64,000 nt of DNA from Candidatus Chlorobium masyuteum (GTDB taxonomy: Bacteria > Bacteroidota > Chlorobiia > Chlorobiales > Chlorobiaceae). The notes beneath the pieces are model-generated. The model had not been told where the DNA came from. It was given only the letters and a program-made list of their open reading frames with translations, and did no database searches. Shown here one piece after another: positions 50,814 through 60,561 of the stretch. The DNA lies in NCBI RefSeq assembly GCF_011601315.1, contig NZ_JAAORA010000001.1, forward strand, positions 372,001 through 436,000, read 5' to 3'. The translations under genes were made by a program, and so were the position numbers. How positions within the stretch are numbered: position 1 is the stretch's first letter; each line of letters begins with the position of its first letter.

Positions 50814-52115
50814 TCAGACTTCGAGGGAATCCAGCAGTTCGAAAAAGTTCGGAAACGAAACTCCAACCACGTCAATATCGGTAATATCGAAAGCGCCGCC
50901 TGTCGCACGACCGGCAATGGCAAAGCTCATGGCTATGCGGTGATCATCAAAACTGTCGAGCACCACCGACCCTGAAGGTGCTTGGTTACGACCGGTAACG
51001 ACAAAACCGTCAGGGTACTGCTCACAAACAAATCCGAGACGCTCAAGATTAACCACAAGAGCATCAATCCGGTCGCTCTCCTTGGTCCTGAGCTCTGCGG
51101 CGTTGTGCAGCTCGAAACGACCGGTTGCAAAAGCCGATAACACGGCAAGCATGGGAATTTCATCAATGGCTATGGCGATAAGCTGCGGATCACTGATACA
51201 GAGCGGCTCTATCTCGGAAGTAGTGCTGACAAGAATATCACCGATGCTCTCTCCTCCGATCACTCTCAGGTTTTCAATGCGTAAACCCGCCCCTGCTGCC
51301 ATCAGAATATCGAGAAAAGCTGCCCTTGTCGGGTTGAGACAGACATCCCTGATCATGATTTCCGATCCGCGGGCAAGCAGGCCAAGCGCAACAATAAAAC
51401 AGGCTGCGGATGGGTCTGCCGGAATATAGAAGGGCTTGGCCTCAATTTGTTTTCGGCCCGGCACCACAATAACCCGTTCACCATTCTGCTCAAAACTCTC
51501 AAGACCGAGCATCACTTCGGTATGGTCACGGGAACGAACCTGTTCAATAATTCTTGATTCACCGTCAGCATGCAGCGCAGCCAACGCCACCAGTGACTTC
51601 ACCTGCGCCGAAGGAACCGGCAGGCGGTACGCTATCGGCTTCAGCTCTTTGGTGCCGTTGATAACTATCGGTGCTGTTCCGGACGAAGAGAGTTCAATAT
51701 CGGCACCCATCAAACGCAAAGGGTCGGCGACCCTTTTCATTGGACGCTTCATCAGAGAACTGTCGCCGATCAACTCGCTCTTAAATGGCTGTGCGGCTAA
51801 AATACCTGCAAACATGCGCATGGTACTGCCGGAGTTATTACACATCAAGGGTTCCGCCGGGAGCTGAAAACTCCATAATCCCCTGGACTTGATAACCACC
51901 CTGCGCTGCGTACGGCCATTGAGCTGAACGATCTCTTCCTGGCTAAGTGCTATGCCTGCTCGTTGAAGCACGCTGAGGGTTGACTGGTTGTCAAAACCTC
52001 CTGAAAAATTTGTGATCTCCGTTGTCCCTTCTGAAAGGGCACCGATAAGGGCTGCACGGTGAGAGATGGACTTGTCTGGCGGTAACGCGGTAACTTCCCC
52101 TTTGAAAACTCTCAT
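50814..52115 (-). CDS. aroA: 3-phosphoshikimate 1-carboxyvinyltransferase (EPSP synthase)
   Basis: A 433-aa enzyme of the shikimate pathway joining PEP and shikimate-3-phosphate. The N-terminal [19 protein letters not shown], the [14 protein letters not shown] motif (the class-specific form of GNAGT), [14 protein letters not shown] and RTKESDRI, and the C-terminal [13 protein letters not shown] are all visible. The length is normal. The NSGST variant and overall wording place it outside the E. coli-type class. It is monocistronic by spacing. Confidence 0.95.
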   Translation of the reverse strand: MRVFKGEVTALPPDKSISHRAALIGALSEGTTEITNFSGGFDNQSTLSVLQRAGIALSQEEIVQLNGRTQRRVVIKSRGLWSFQLPAEPLMCNNSGSTMRMFAGILAAQPFKSELIGDSSLMKRPMKRVADPLRLMGADIELSSSGTAPIVINGTKELKPIAYRLPVPSAQVKSLVALAALHADGESRIIEQVRSRDHTEVMLGLESFEQNGERVIVVPGRKQIEAKPFYIPADPSAACFIVALGLLARGSEIMIRDVCLNPTRAAFLDILMAAGAGLRIENLRVIGGESIGDILVSTTSEIEPLCISDPQLIAIAIDEIPMLAVLSAFATGRFELHNAAELRTKESDRIDALVVNLERLGFVCEQYPDGFVVTGRNQAPSGSVVLDSFDDHRIAMSFAIAGRATGGAFDITDIDVVGVSFPNFFELLDSLEV

Positions 52116-52137
52116 GAGTCAGTGGATTGGTATTCAC

Positions 52138-52168
52138 AAAAAAAAAGCAACTCCCGTAAAGGAGCTGC
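52138..52168 (-). terminator. Terminator after rpsU
   Basis: On the minus strand, GCAGCTCC-TTTACG-GGAGTTGC (one G-U) is followed by a run of nine T. It ends the hypothetical-rpsU unit before aroA. Confidence 0.88.
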
Positions 52169-52195
52169 TTTGCATAACTACTCTGATCACGATGA

Positions 52196-52393
52196 TCATG
52201 AATTGCGTTCTTCGTTTGCCCTTTGCGCTCTGCGCCTGCTTCTGGAACGTTTCAAGCGACCATCAATCGAAGGTTTAACGAAGTATGCGTTTTTTCGAAA
52301 CTCCTTTAAAATACCTGCACGTTCGTACTTCTTTTTGAAGCGCTTCAGCATTTTATCGATTGATTCGTTATCATTTATCTGCACACTAACCAA
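52196..52393 (-). CDS. rpsU: 30S ribosomal protein S21
   Basis: A 65-aa small basic ribosomal protein: [21 protein letters not shown] at the start, then an Arg-rich C-terminus ([17 protein letters not shown]) typical of bS21. It binds late near the mRNA exit platform. It follows the zinc/tudor-like gene by 24 nt and has its own terminator. Confidence 0.95.
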   Translation of the reverse strand: MVSVQINDNESIDKMLKRFKKKYERAGILKEFRKNAYFVKPSIDGRLKRSRSRRRAQRANEERNS

Positions 52394-52417
52394 TGAAATT
52401 CACCCCCTTTTAAAAGA

Positions 52418-53038
52418 TCAACGTCTTAGTTTTAGTTTAATAATATCCGTAATGCTCTCGGCGCTCTTCTCCTTTGCAGGAGTAACGCGCACATTTTCGA
52501 GAAGCTGTTTTCTGCCACTCTTACAAAACTCGACAATAATAACATAAGCACCGCTACCGGTCGACTGCTTCTCCCTGACAACTCCAACCTCACCAAGCGC
52601 CTGATGATAGAGTGCATCACCCTTGGCATAAATACCGTGCGGTGAGTATACCTGACACTCTTCCGGATTCAGTTCATCAGGACTGATATCCCGGTCAATC
52701 TGTATCTGCCACTCCTTGAGCAGATGAACCTGATTGCATGCTGCACAGCGAATCCAGTACTGATTTTCAGCAGCCGGAGAGAGAGCTGCCGCACCATTCT
52801 TGTTCTCCTTCCCTTTTTTAACAGGAGCAGTCGATAAAAACTCTTCGTCCTTCGGCTTGTTGCTCGGCATCCACTCACCCACAAACACCTTGTCGGTAGT
52901 CTGGCCGCATCCTTCACAGAAGCAAGCCTTGATCTTACCTTCCAAAATGAACTGCCTTTTTCTGGACTCTACCTTCATAGTATATTGCTGGTTTTTCACC
53001 CGCTCATCAGCCGTCGGGATCTTCACTCTGTTATCCAA
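52418..53038 (-). CDS. Hypothetical protein with CxxC pairs and tudor-like C-terminus
   Basis: A 206-aa protein I cannot name. Residues about 37-45 (CFCEGCGQ) and about 97-102 (RCAACNQ) form two cysteine pairs that could make one zinc ribbon. Residues about 132-190 (HGIYAKGDALYHQALGEVGVV and YVIIVEFCKSGRKQLLENV) follow the pattern of the tudor-like RNA polymerase-binding domain of CarD and the UvrD/PcrA C-terminus (Y.xGDxVxHxxFGxGxV...V.F...GxKxL). It lies directly upstream of rpsU (24 nt). A role at transcription or the ribosome is inference. Confidence 0.75.
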   Translation of the reverse strand: MDNRVKIPTADERVKNQQYTMKVESRKRQFILEGKIKACFCEGCGQTTDKVFVGEWMPSNKPKDEEFLSTAPVKKGKENKNGAAALSPAAENQYWIRCAACNQVHLLKEWQIQIDRDISPDELNPEECQVYSPHGIYAKGDALYHQALGEVGVVREKQSTGSGAYVIIVEFCKSGRKQLLENVRVTPAKEKSAESITDIIKLKLRR

Positions 53039-53192
53039 TTGAATGTAACGGTCCTCTGAGGTGGATTCCCGATATTTTTTCCTGCTGCAAGCGCAATATA
53101 GTCTACTGCACTTAAAAAAAAAGAGGAATGTTTCAAGAGTGCTTAGTTAAGAAAATCCACCCAAAAAAACAACCGGATAATTTCGAGGCCAC

Positions 53193-54569
53193 TCACTTGT
53201 GGGTCAATGCATCAATAAGATCAGATTTAGTAAGCAGTTGAAGCCTTCCATCGGAGAGGCTGATCAATACCCCGGAGGCGCTTTGCTGCAACTTTTCGGA
53301 TAGTTCGGAGATTGCCGCATCCGGCGGGCAGACCGGAAACGGCTGTTCCATGAACCCGACAACCTTGGAATTCATCGCCTCATCGTTTTCAATCAGTATG
53401 GAAAGAATCTTGTTTTCACTGATACTGCCGATCGGCGCGTTGTAGGAGACAATCGGCAACTGCGACACATCATTCTGTTTCATCATCTCGAACACTTCGG
53501 CCAGGGTATTTTCGGGGTAGGCGAAAATAAGATCCCTGCGGGCTTTGAGCTGCAAAATATCCTCGGCGGTAATCTGATCAAGTGCTGATTTCTGTTTGCG
53601 GTAAAATCCCCTTTTACGCATCCACTCATCGCGGTACATCTTGCTGAGATAGTAACCACCGAAATCATTCATCATGACAACAATGCAGTCACTCTCCGTG
53701 TAGCCCGCACCGCTCTGCAGTGCAGCCGACATAACCGCTCCCGATGCTCCCCCGGCAAAAACGGCCTCCATCCGCAGGAGTTCCCTGCCGCAGTTGAACG
53801 CAGCATAATCGCTTACCTGTATTATATCATCGATTACCGTTGGGTCCCAATAGGCTGACGGGTGCTGGGAACCGATCTCCTCAAGCTCCGAAAACAGAGG
53901 TGCTCCAGGGTTTCCGTTCCTGAAAAGAGCGGCATAGATTGAGCCCTGCGGCTCCACACCGATCACGTTAATTGCCGGGTTCTTCGCTTTCAGGTAACGG
54001 CCAAGGCCGAAAACCATCGCACCGGAAATCATGGGCACAAAAACATGGGTTACCCTTCCCTCCGTTTGGCGGTAAATCTCGCTGCCGGTTGCTTCAACGT
54101 GAACCTTGAGACTGACAGGATTCTCATACATCCCTGCAAAAAATGCATTGGGCATATTGTTAACCAGACTCTCGGCCACATTCTTGCAACTGCGTGGAGC
54201 ACCCGGAAGGGCATCTGAAGGAGTAATAACCAGTTCAGCACCGATAGCCTTGAGCATATCGCGCTTCTCCCGCGATATTTTATCAGGCGCGGCAAGCAGC
54301 AGCTTGTAACCGCGACTGACACCGGCCATGGCAAGGGCAATGCCGCTGTTGCCATATGTCCAGTCTACAAGGGTCATTCCCGGATGAATCAGGTCGCGCT
54401 TTTCAGCATCACTTACAATCGCTGATGCCACCCTGTAGTAGTGGGAACAGGCCGGGTTCATATATTCGAGTTTAGCCATAACTTTCGGTCTGATATGGCG
54501 CGCCATTTGCTTGATCAGAATAAGCGGCGTCTCTGCTGCAAGCCCGAATATATCGTTGTTCGGCATCAT
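53193..54569 (-). CDS. Cystathionine-beta-synthase-like protein lacking the PLP lysine, with CBS-domain pair
   Basis: A 458-aa protein colinear with cystathionine beta-synthase: a PLP fold-type II domain (about 1-325) and two CBS domains (about 335-458). The substrate loop GNSGIALA (73-80) is kept. The Schiff-base motif SVKDR is replaced by SHYYR (42-46), so Tyr44 stands in for the lysine. The GTGGT phosphate loop reads ISGAM (181-185), and the PDS motif that contacts the pyridine nitrogen reads MNDFGGYY. It should not bind PLP covalently and is probably a pseudoenzyme or a sensor using its CBS pair. The reading frame is intact, with normal codon use. Monocistronic. Confidence 0.85.
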   Translation of the reverse strand: MMPNNDIFGLAAETPLILIKQMARHIRPKVMAKLEYMNPACSHYYRVASAIVSDAEKRDLIHPGMTLVDWTYGNSGIALAMAGVSRGYKLLLAAPDKISREKRDMLKAIGAELVITPSDALPGAPRSCKNVAESLVNNMPNAFFAGMYENPVSLKVHVEATGSEIYRQTEGRVTHVFVPMISGAMVFGLGRYLKAKNPAINVIGVEPQGSIYAALFRNGNPGAPLFSELEEIGSQHPSAYWDPTVIDDIIQVSDYAAFNCGRELLRMEAVFAGGASGAVMSAALQSGAGYTESDCIVVMMNDFGGYYLSKMYRDEWMRKRGFYRKQKSALDQITAEDILQLKARRDLIFAYPENTLAEVFEMMKQNDVSQLPIVSYNAPIGSISENKILSILIENDEAMNSKVVGFMEQPFPVCPPDAAISELSEKLQQSASGVLISLSDGRLQLLTKSDLIDALTHK

Positions 54570-54810
54570 AATGGCTGAAATGGTTTAACGTGGCAAGTTG
54601 GTCTGATCACCTGTTCAAGGGAAAATATACATTAATTGTACAATTCACGATACCGGCTGAATATGAGCGATCGATGGTTTGATAATCAGGTGTAAAATAT
54701 GTTCTTTAACAGAAGGATACCCGTTTATTTGTTGCGCAATGTCCCGATTCGTCAGGATTTATGCGGTGCGTTAAGGTTGCGACCTTATAACTTCAAATTC
54801 TTCTCCCGAT

Positions 54811-55962
54811 ATGACTGAAAAAGAGCCGGACTCCGGTACAGGAAGCACTCCACCGGAAAACATGACGGAGGCCCTTGTTTGTATCGACCACTTGTTGTGG
54901 AATACCCGCCTGATCCGCAAACAGGTCGGCGAAACTCCCCGTATCATGGGTATCGTCAAGGCAAATGCTTACGGTCATAACGTCCACAAGGTCTCGGCAG
55001 CTCTTGAAACAATTGGCATAACGGATTTCGGTGTAGCCAACATCCATGAAGCCATTGAACTGAAAACCGGAGGTGCGCTGAAAAATCCGGCCTCCATTCT
55101 CGCTTTTTCATCACCGCTCACCTCTCATATCAAGTGTTTCCTGCAACACGATATCGACATGACACTCTGTGACAGCGAAACCCTGCAAGCTGCGGAGGAG
55201 ATCGCGGCGGCACACAACAAAACCCTGTCCGTTCAGCTCAAGGTCGATACGGGGATGGGACGGCTCGGCACTCACCCCTCAATGGCCATGGAGTTGCTCC
55301 GTCGTATTGAGCAGGCAGAGCACCTGCAGCTCAGGGGCATCTATACGCACTTTGCCGACAGCTCTTCACCCGGAGGGTTTACCGCACAGCAGCTTGCGGA
55401 GTTCAAACGGCTCACCTCTGAATACGAACATGCTGTATCGCATACTTTCTGCAAACACGCAGCCAACAGCGGAGCTATCCTTACCGCACCCGGTTCCTGG
55501 CTCGACATGGTACGCCCGGGAATTCTGCTCTATGGTTACCACCCAGCGAAGCACACCCCCCTGCGACTTGAAGTGAAACCGGTCATGCAGGTTGAGGCAA
55601 AAGTCATTTTCATTAAAACCGTAGAGGAAGGAACCACTATCAGCTACAACCGGACATGGAGTGCTCCGACTCCCCGCTCTATCGCCACCATAGCTGCGGG
55701 GTATGCTGACGGTTATGCAAGAGTACTCTCCGGCAAGACAACGGTAATGATCAACGGCAAACCCTACCCCCAGGTCGGAACGGTCACCATGGATCAGATT
55801 ATGGTTGATCTCGGCACTGAACATAATGTCAAAAAAGGAGACAGGGCAACCCTGTTCGGTTGGGATGGCCCTTCGGCTGAAGAGCTTTCAGAGATTGCCG
55901 GCACCATAAGCTATGAAACGCTCTGTTCGGTTTCGTCGAGGGTAAAGCGTATTTTCATATAA
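54811..55962 (+). CDS. alr: Alanine racemase
   Basis: A 383-aa PLP enzyme providing D-alanine for peptidoglycan. The PLP lysine is in GIVKANAYGH (Lys50). The second catalytic Tyr lies in ISYNRTW (about 278). The VRPGILLYGYHP and VTMDQIMVDLG motifs are typical. An N-terminal extension of about 20 residues precedes the usual core, so a start at MTEALVCIDHL (54862) is possible. An HhH gene follows after 30 nt. Confidence 0.94.
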   Translation: MTEKEPDSGTGSTPPENMTEALVCIDHLLWNTRLIRKQVGETPRIMGIVKANAYGHNVHKVSAALETIGITDFGVANIHEAIELKTGGALKNPASILAFSSPLTSHIKCFLQHDIDMTLCDSETLQAAEEIAAAHNKTLSVQLKVDTGMGRLGTHPSMAMELLRRIEQAEHLQLRGIYTHFADSSSPGGFTAQQLAEFKRLTSEYEHAVSHTFCKHAANSGAILTAPGSWLDMVRPGILLYGYHPAKHTPLRLEVKPVMQVEAKVIFIKTVEEGTTISYNRTWSAPTPRSIATIAAGYADGYARVLSGKTTVMINGKPYPQVGTVTMDQIMVDLGTEHNVKKGDRATLFGWDGPSAEELSEIAGTISYETLCSVSSRVKRIFI

Positions 55963-55992
55963 AGAGGGATCAATAATAGTCAAACACCTGTC

Positions 55993-56508
55993 ATGAAGCA
56001 TCTGGAAAATCTTGCTCGAAAGCTCAGCCTGACGAAAGCAGAGATTTCGCTGATCTCGATGCTTCTCGGGTTTCTGGTGCTGGGTGGGATCCTGAAAAAT
56101 TTCCGGTCAATGGAGGAGACCGATCAGCTTGTCAAAAAAGCTGAAACGGCCCGACTGCGTGAAGCTGAAGTTGACAGCCTTATCCGGCTTGCAGCAATCG
56201 ATCAGACAACCGTCAGGGAGGATGTACTTCAGGATGTTGCGGCGGCAGAGCCTGAAGAGTCTTCTGAAAAGCCTGCCGCGCACCGCTCTGCAGGGAAAAA
56301 AACCTTCAGTGGCACGATCGCCTTCAATAAAGCCGGCAAAGCAGAGTTGCAGAAAATCTCCGGAATAGGCCCGGTCATGGCCGGACGCCTGATTGCCTTC
56401 AGAGCTTCAAAAGGGGGAAAAGTAACGCAATTTCAGGATTTTCTCGATGTCAAAGGGATAGGCAAAAAAAAACTGGAAGTTCTGAAAAAACATTTTACCC
56501 TCGAATAA
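55993..56508 (+). CDS. ComEA-like helix-hairpin-helix protein
   Basis: A 171-aa protein with an N-terminal membrane helix (ISLISMLLGFLVLGGILKNF), an Ala/Glu-rich linker and a C-terminal double HhH domain (FNKAGKAELQKISGIGPVMA, then FQDFLDVKGIGKKKLEVLKKH), as in ComEA DNA-uptake receptors. Membrane-anchored DNA binding is likely. A competence role is inferred only from the fold. The stop overlaps the next start by one base (TAATG). Confidence 0.85.
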   Translation: MKHLENLARKLSLTKAEISLISMLLGFLVLGGILKNFRSMEETDQLVKKAETARLREAEVDSLIRLAAIDQTTVREDVLQDVAAAEPEESSEKPAAHRSAGKKTFSGTIAFNKAGKAELQKISGIGPVMAGRLIAFRASKGGKVTQFQDFLDVKGIGKKKLEVLKKHFTLE

Positions 56509-57377
56509 TGAGCAAGAGTCAGATAGCCTGTTCTATTGATCCGGAAGAGTGCTCCATAGTAAGAGTGAAAACCTCCGGCAGTGACGGATACTGCCTCAGC
56601 GGGTGTAAAACCTTTCCGTTTGGCAGTAACACGCTTGCTTCACCGAAAAGCGAGCGGCTCTGGAAAAAGCTCTCGGAAGAGGCGGCCAGGTGGCCGGGTG
56701 AAGATCTCGCGCTCTCGGTTGAGCCCCGAGCCTATCTCCCTCTTCCCGCCAGCTTTCCTCTTGAAGCAACCCCTGAAGCTGCAAGAGCGTATTGCCGGAT
56801 TGAGGCGGCGTACTTTTTAACCCGCCCCGAAGAGTATCTCTGTGACATTACGGGTTATGCTGACGGAAACGTTACCAACACAACGCTTGCAAAACAGCTG
56901 CTGCTCTTTTACCCTGCAGAACCCTTACGCAAAGTAACCGGATATTTTACACCAAATCACCCGATCAACTTCAGCGGTTCGACACAACCCCCGCTCCTCT
57001 ACCTCTCAAAGCTTACCGGCAAAACGCAGGTTATCCTTGAGCTTGAAGAGAACCATATACTCTTTGCCATCGCGAAGAGTGGACAAATGGAAAGATTTTC
57101 GTACCGGAGGGTGAAAAACCTTGAGGAATCAAGATACTTCTCGATGAAGGAGCTGGTCGATAACCCGGTCTGCCGCGAAACCGAGGTTCAGGTTACAGGG
57201 AAACTGGCCGACAGGAGCATGATAAAGTTGATCCGCAAAGAGAGCTCAGTCAGTATGAAGCCGCTCGGCATTCCATCGTCAATCTCCATCAGTAATCCTG
57301 ATAAATGCCGCTTCTCTTCCGCTTCTGCCGTTAAAGCCATCAGCACGGCGCTGATGACTCTGGATGGCAAGAGATGA
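56508..57377 (+). CDS. Hypothetical protein, possibly actin-like/PilM-related
   Basis: A 289-aa protein I do not recognise. It is translationally coupled to the HhH gene. It has no membrane segment or signal. Alternating strands and helices (YLPLPASFPLEATPEAARAY near residues 75-95, then VILELEENHILFAIAKSGQM) resemble the RNase-H-fold organisation of PilM and DUF3822 proteins, but no nucleotide-binding motif is evident. If so, a link to a pilus or DNA-uptake apparatus alongside the ComEA-like protein would fit. It is convergent with asd. Confidence 0.6.
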   Translation: MSKSQIACSIDPEECSIVRVKTSGSDGYCLSGCKTFPFGSNTLASPKSERLWKKLSEEAARWPGEDLALSVEPRAYLPLPASFPLEATPEAARAYCRIEAAYFLTRPEEYLCDITGYADGNVTNTTLAKQLLLFYPAEPLRKVTGYFTPNHPINFSGSTQPPLLYLSKLTGKTQVILELEENHILFAIAKSGQMERFSYRRVKNLEESRYFSMKELVDNPVCRETEVQVTGKLADRSMIKLIRKESSVSMKPLGIPSSISISNPDKCRFSSASAVKAISTALMTLDGKR

Positions 57378-57378
57378 C

Positions 57379-58401
57379 CTACCCTTTTTTGGCGATAACC
57401 ACTTCAGCAATCTGCACGGCATTGGTGGCCGCGCCTTTGCGCAGGTTGTCGGCCACAATCCACATGTTGAGGGTCCGGGGATGCCAGTAGTCGCGGCGGA
57501 GCCGTCCTACAAAGACCTCGTCACGCTCGTATGAGGTGAGCGGCATCGGGTAGAGGCTCGCCGAAGGATCGTCCTGCAAAATAATACCGGGTGCAGTACG
57601 AAGAAGCTCACGCACCTCATCGATCTCAAAGTCACGATCAAGCTCGATATTGAGCGACTCACCATGACCACCATAAACCGGAATGCGTACGGTAGTCGGA
57701 GAGACACTTATGGTGTCGTCACCCATGATCTTGCGGGTTTCGTTAACCATCTTCATCTCCTCCTTGGTATAGCCGTTATCGGTAAAAACATCGATCTGCG
57801 GCACGGCATTGAAGGCTATCTGGTGAAAATGGGTAAACTTCTCCTGCTTCTCTCCGGCCAGCTCGCTCTCAAGGGCGTCGCGCCCTGCCTTTCCTTTTCC
57901 GGTAACCGACTGATAGGTTGATACCACAACCCGTTTCAGGCCGAACCGGTCATGAAGCGGCTTGAGCACCACAACCATCTGAATGGTGGAACAGTTGGGG
58001 TTGGCTATAATGAGTTCAGGGGTGCCATCAGCCCTGAAAATAGCTTCGGGGTTGACCTCGGGCACAACAAGAGGCACATCCGGGTCCATACGGAACGCCG
58101 AAGAGTTGTCGATGACTATAGCGCCCTCTTCGGCAGCTACTTTAGCCCACTCCTTGCTGGCGGTGGCTCCGGCGGAAAAGAGTGCGATATCAACACCCTT
58201 GAAGACCTCTCTTGAGGGCACCTGTGTAATGAACTCCTTACCCTGAAACTTGACTGGCTGACCGGCACTACGGGGTGAAGCAAGTGGAATTATTTCGGTT
58301 GCAGGAAAATTCCGCTCTTCGAGAACCTGAATCATGGTGCGGCCGACAAGGCCGGTTGCACCCAGTACCGCGACCCTGCAGCGGGAATCCGAACTACTCA
58401 T
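57379..58401 (-). CDS. asd: Aspartate-semialdehyde dehydrogenase
   Basis: A 340-aa enzyme of the aspartate pathway (lysine/DAP, threonine, methionine). The N-terminal AVLGATGLVGRTMIQVLEE binds NADPH. The catalytic Cys lies in IANPNCSTIQMV (about 132). PVYGGHGESLNIEL carries the substrate-binding His. The length is normal. It is the last gene of an apparent epimerase-recA-dus-asd unit; dus ends 21 nt upstream. Confidence 0.96.
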   Translation of the reverse strand: MSSSDSRCRVAVLGATGLVGRTMIQVLEERNFPATEIIPLASPRSAGQPVKFQGKEFITQVPSREVFKGVDIALFSAGATASKEWAKVAAEEGAIVIDNSSAFRMDPDVPLVVPEVNPEAIFRADGTPELIIANPNCSTIQMVVVLKPLHDRFGLKRVVVSTYQSVTGKGKAGRDALESELAGEKQEKFTHFHQIAFNAVPQIDVFTDNGYTKEEMKMVNETRKIMGDDTISVSPTTVRIPVYGGHGESLNIELDRDFEIDEVRELLRTAPGIILQDDPSASLYPMPLTSYERDEVFVGRLRRDYWHPRTLNMWIVADNLRKGAATNAVQIAEVVIAKKG

Positions 58402-58422
58402 ATCTTGTTTTCTATTGTTAGT

Positions 58423-59466
58423 TTAATAATTTAATATCAATTTTTTTGAATGATCGTTGAGGTACTCCGCATGGTCACGAATCTTTCCCTCCCTTGCATA
58501 CCCTTCACACTCCATGCTGTAGGAGCAGAGCATATCAATAACCAGCTCCCAGTTATCCTCACGAACCAGTTTGTTGCGCACCTGTGAAACCATCGGCAAC
58601 CCTTTGAGGTAGGTTGAGTAGTGACGGCGCATCTCAAGCACGCCATACTTTTCACCCTTGAACTCAACGGATAGTTTCAGGTGCTCCACAGCGGCATTGA
58701 TCCTCTGGCGAAAGTCCGGCGGAGGAAGCGGGATTCCGGTTTGCAGCAGCTGTTTTGCTGCAGCAAAGATAAAGGGGTTGCCGATGGAACCGCGGCCGAT
58801 CATCACCCCGTCGGCACCGGTTTCGGCAAACATACGAACAGCATCCTCAGCCGACCAGATATCTCCGTTGGCTATGATCGGTATGCGGGCATGCTCTTTG
58901 ACTTCACGAATCCAGTTCCAGTCCGCTCTGCCTTTATACATCTCGCTCCGGGTTCGGCCATGCACAGCCAGAGCCTGAATGCCTGCACCTTCAAGACGGT
59001 GAAGGACATCAATAATATTGATTGACTCACGGTCCCAGCCGATCCTTGTTTTGGCTGTCACCGGAATATGTACGGCTTTCACCACCGCTTCGGCAATGAG
59101 GGTCATCTTTTCCGGCTCCCTGAGCAGGGCCGCACCGGCTCCCTTGCCGGCAACCTTTTTGGTCGGACATCCGAAATTGATGTCGAGATAGTCCGGCCTG
59201 AATTCTTCAGCAATAACGGCAGCCTCAATCATCGACTCGACGGAACTGCCGAAAATCTGCACGGCAAGCGGCCGTTCAACAGTATCGGCCCTGAGTTTTC
59301 TTACGGTCTTTTCCGCACCCCTGCGCAGGGCTTCGGCGCTGATAAACTCCGTATAGACAATGTCCGCCCCATGCTGCTTGCAGAGCTGCCTGAATGCCCT
59401 GTCGGTAACATCTTCCATCGGTGCAAGAATAACAGGACGGTCAATATCTATCGGTCCGATCTTCAT
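58423..59466 (-). CDS. dusB: tRNA-dihydrouridine synthase (DusB-like)
   Basis: A 347-aa FMN enzyme reducing uridines in tRNA D-loops. N-terminal [19 protein letters not shown], the catalytic Cys in [20 protein letters not shown] (about 100), and the FMN-phosphate motifs IIANGDIWS and [15 protein letters not shown] are clear. The NFGCP wording and length fit the DusB subgroup. It starts 2 nt after recA. Confidence 0.92.
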   Translation of the reverse strand: MKIGPIDIDRPVILAPMEDVTDRAFRQLCKQHGADIVYTEFISAEALRRGAEKTVRKLRADTVERPLAVQIFGSSVESMIEAAVIAEEFRPDYLDINFGCPTKKVAGKGAGAALLREPEKMTLIAEAVVKAVHIPVTAKTRIGWDRESINIIDVLHRLEGAGIQALAVHGRTRSEMYKGRADWNWIREVKEHARIPIIANGDIWSAEDAVRMFAETGADGVMIGRGSIGNPFIFAAAKQLLQTGIPLPPPDFRQRINAAVEHLKLSVEFKGEKYGVLEMRRHYSTYLKGLPMVSQVRNKLVREDNWELVIDMLCSYSMECEGYAREGKIRDHAEYLNDHSKKLILNY

Positions 59467-59468
59467 GC

Positions 59469-60524
59469 CTACTCTTTATCTTTGACGATCTCCGCAGGCA
59501 CCTTCATCAACTCTTTTACCTGTGCATGAATTTTTTTGAACAGCACCGGATCTTCACGAAGCGCTTTCTTGACGGTTTCACGTCCCTGGCCGAGCTTGTC
59601 AGGACCATAACTGAACCATGATCCGGATTTTTTAACCACACCGAACTCAACAGCCAGATCGATCAGTTCACCGATGACCGAGATACCCTCTCCGTAAAGA
59701 ATATCGAACTCTGCCGTCCTGAAGGGAGGAGCGACCTTGTTTTTAACCACCTTGACCTTGGTCCGGTTGCCGATAATCTCATCGCCATCCTTGAGCTGGG
59801 CAATGCGGCGGATATCGAGACGAATGGAGGAATAGAATTTCAGCGCCTTGCCGCCGGTCGTTGTCTCCGGACTGCCGTACATGACACCGATTTTATCCCG
59901 AAGCTGGTTGATGAAGATACAGACACAGCTTGATTTCGAAATGGCACCGGTCAGCTTGCGCAGGGCCTGGCTCATAAGCCGGGCCTGAAGACCTACAACA
60001 CTGTCACCCATCTCGCCTTCAAGTTCAGCCTGGGGAACAAGCGCTGCAACGGAATCAACGACGACAACATCAACCGCACCGCTTCTGACGAGTGTCTCCA
60101 CAATGGAGAGGGCCTGTTCACCGGACTCCGGCTGACTGATGAGCATGGAGTTGATATCAACACCAAGCCGGCGGGCATAGGTGGGATCAAACGCATGTTC
60201 AGCATCAACAAGTGCGGCAATGCCACCCTCTTTCTGGGCCTCGGCAATCACATGAAGGGCAAGGGTGGTTTTTCCTGAAGATTCAGGACCATATATTTCT
60301 GTAACCCTGCCGCGGGGAAGGCCTCCGACACCGAGAGCAAAATCAAGGGTCATCGATCCGGTTGAAATGGAGAGTACCTGCATAACCGCCGAACTGTCAC
60401 CAAGGCGCATGATAGAGCCCTTGCCGAACTGTTTTTCAAGAGCATCAACAGCGAGATTGAGTTGTTTGAGTTTTGCCGGATCGACAACCGGCGGCACACT
60501 CTGTTCTATTTTTTGGGTATCCAT
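59469..60524 (-). CDS. recA: Recombinase A
   Basis: A 351-aa RecA ATPase. Walker A is GPESSGKT (about 79-86), Walker B is [10 protein letters not shown], loop 1 is [20 protein letters not shown], and the ATP-cap/loop 2 region is [22 protein letters not shown]. The C-terminus is short and acidic. No LexA-type gene or obvious SOS box could be recognised upstream. dusB follows immediately. Confidence 0.97.
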   Translation of the reverse strand: MDTQKIEQSVPPVVDPAKLKQLNLAVDALEKQFGKGSIMRLGDSSAVMQVLSISTGSMTLDFALGVGGLPRGRVTEIYGPESSGKTTLALHVIAEAQKEGGIAALVDAEHAFDPTYARRLGVDINSMLISQPESGEQALSIVETLVRSGAVDVVVVDSVAALVPQAELEGEMGDSVVGLQARLMSQALRKLTGAISKSSCVCIFINQLRDKIGVMYGSPETTTGGKALKFYSSIRLDIRRIAQLKDGDEIIGNRTKVKVVKNKVAPPFRTAEFDILYGEGISVIGELIDLAVEFGVVKKSGSWFSYGPDKLGQGRETVKKALREDPVLFKKIHAQVKELMKVPAEIVKDKE

Positions 60525-60561
60525 GGTACAAGTGTTAGAAAATTGGAGAAGAGCGGCTCCT

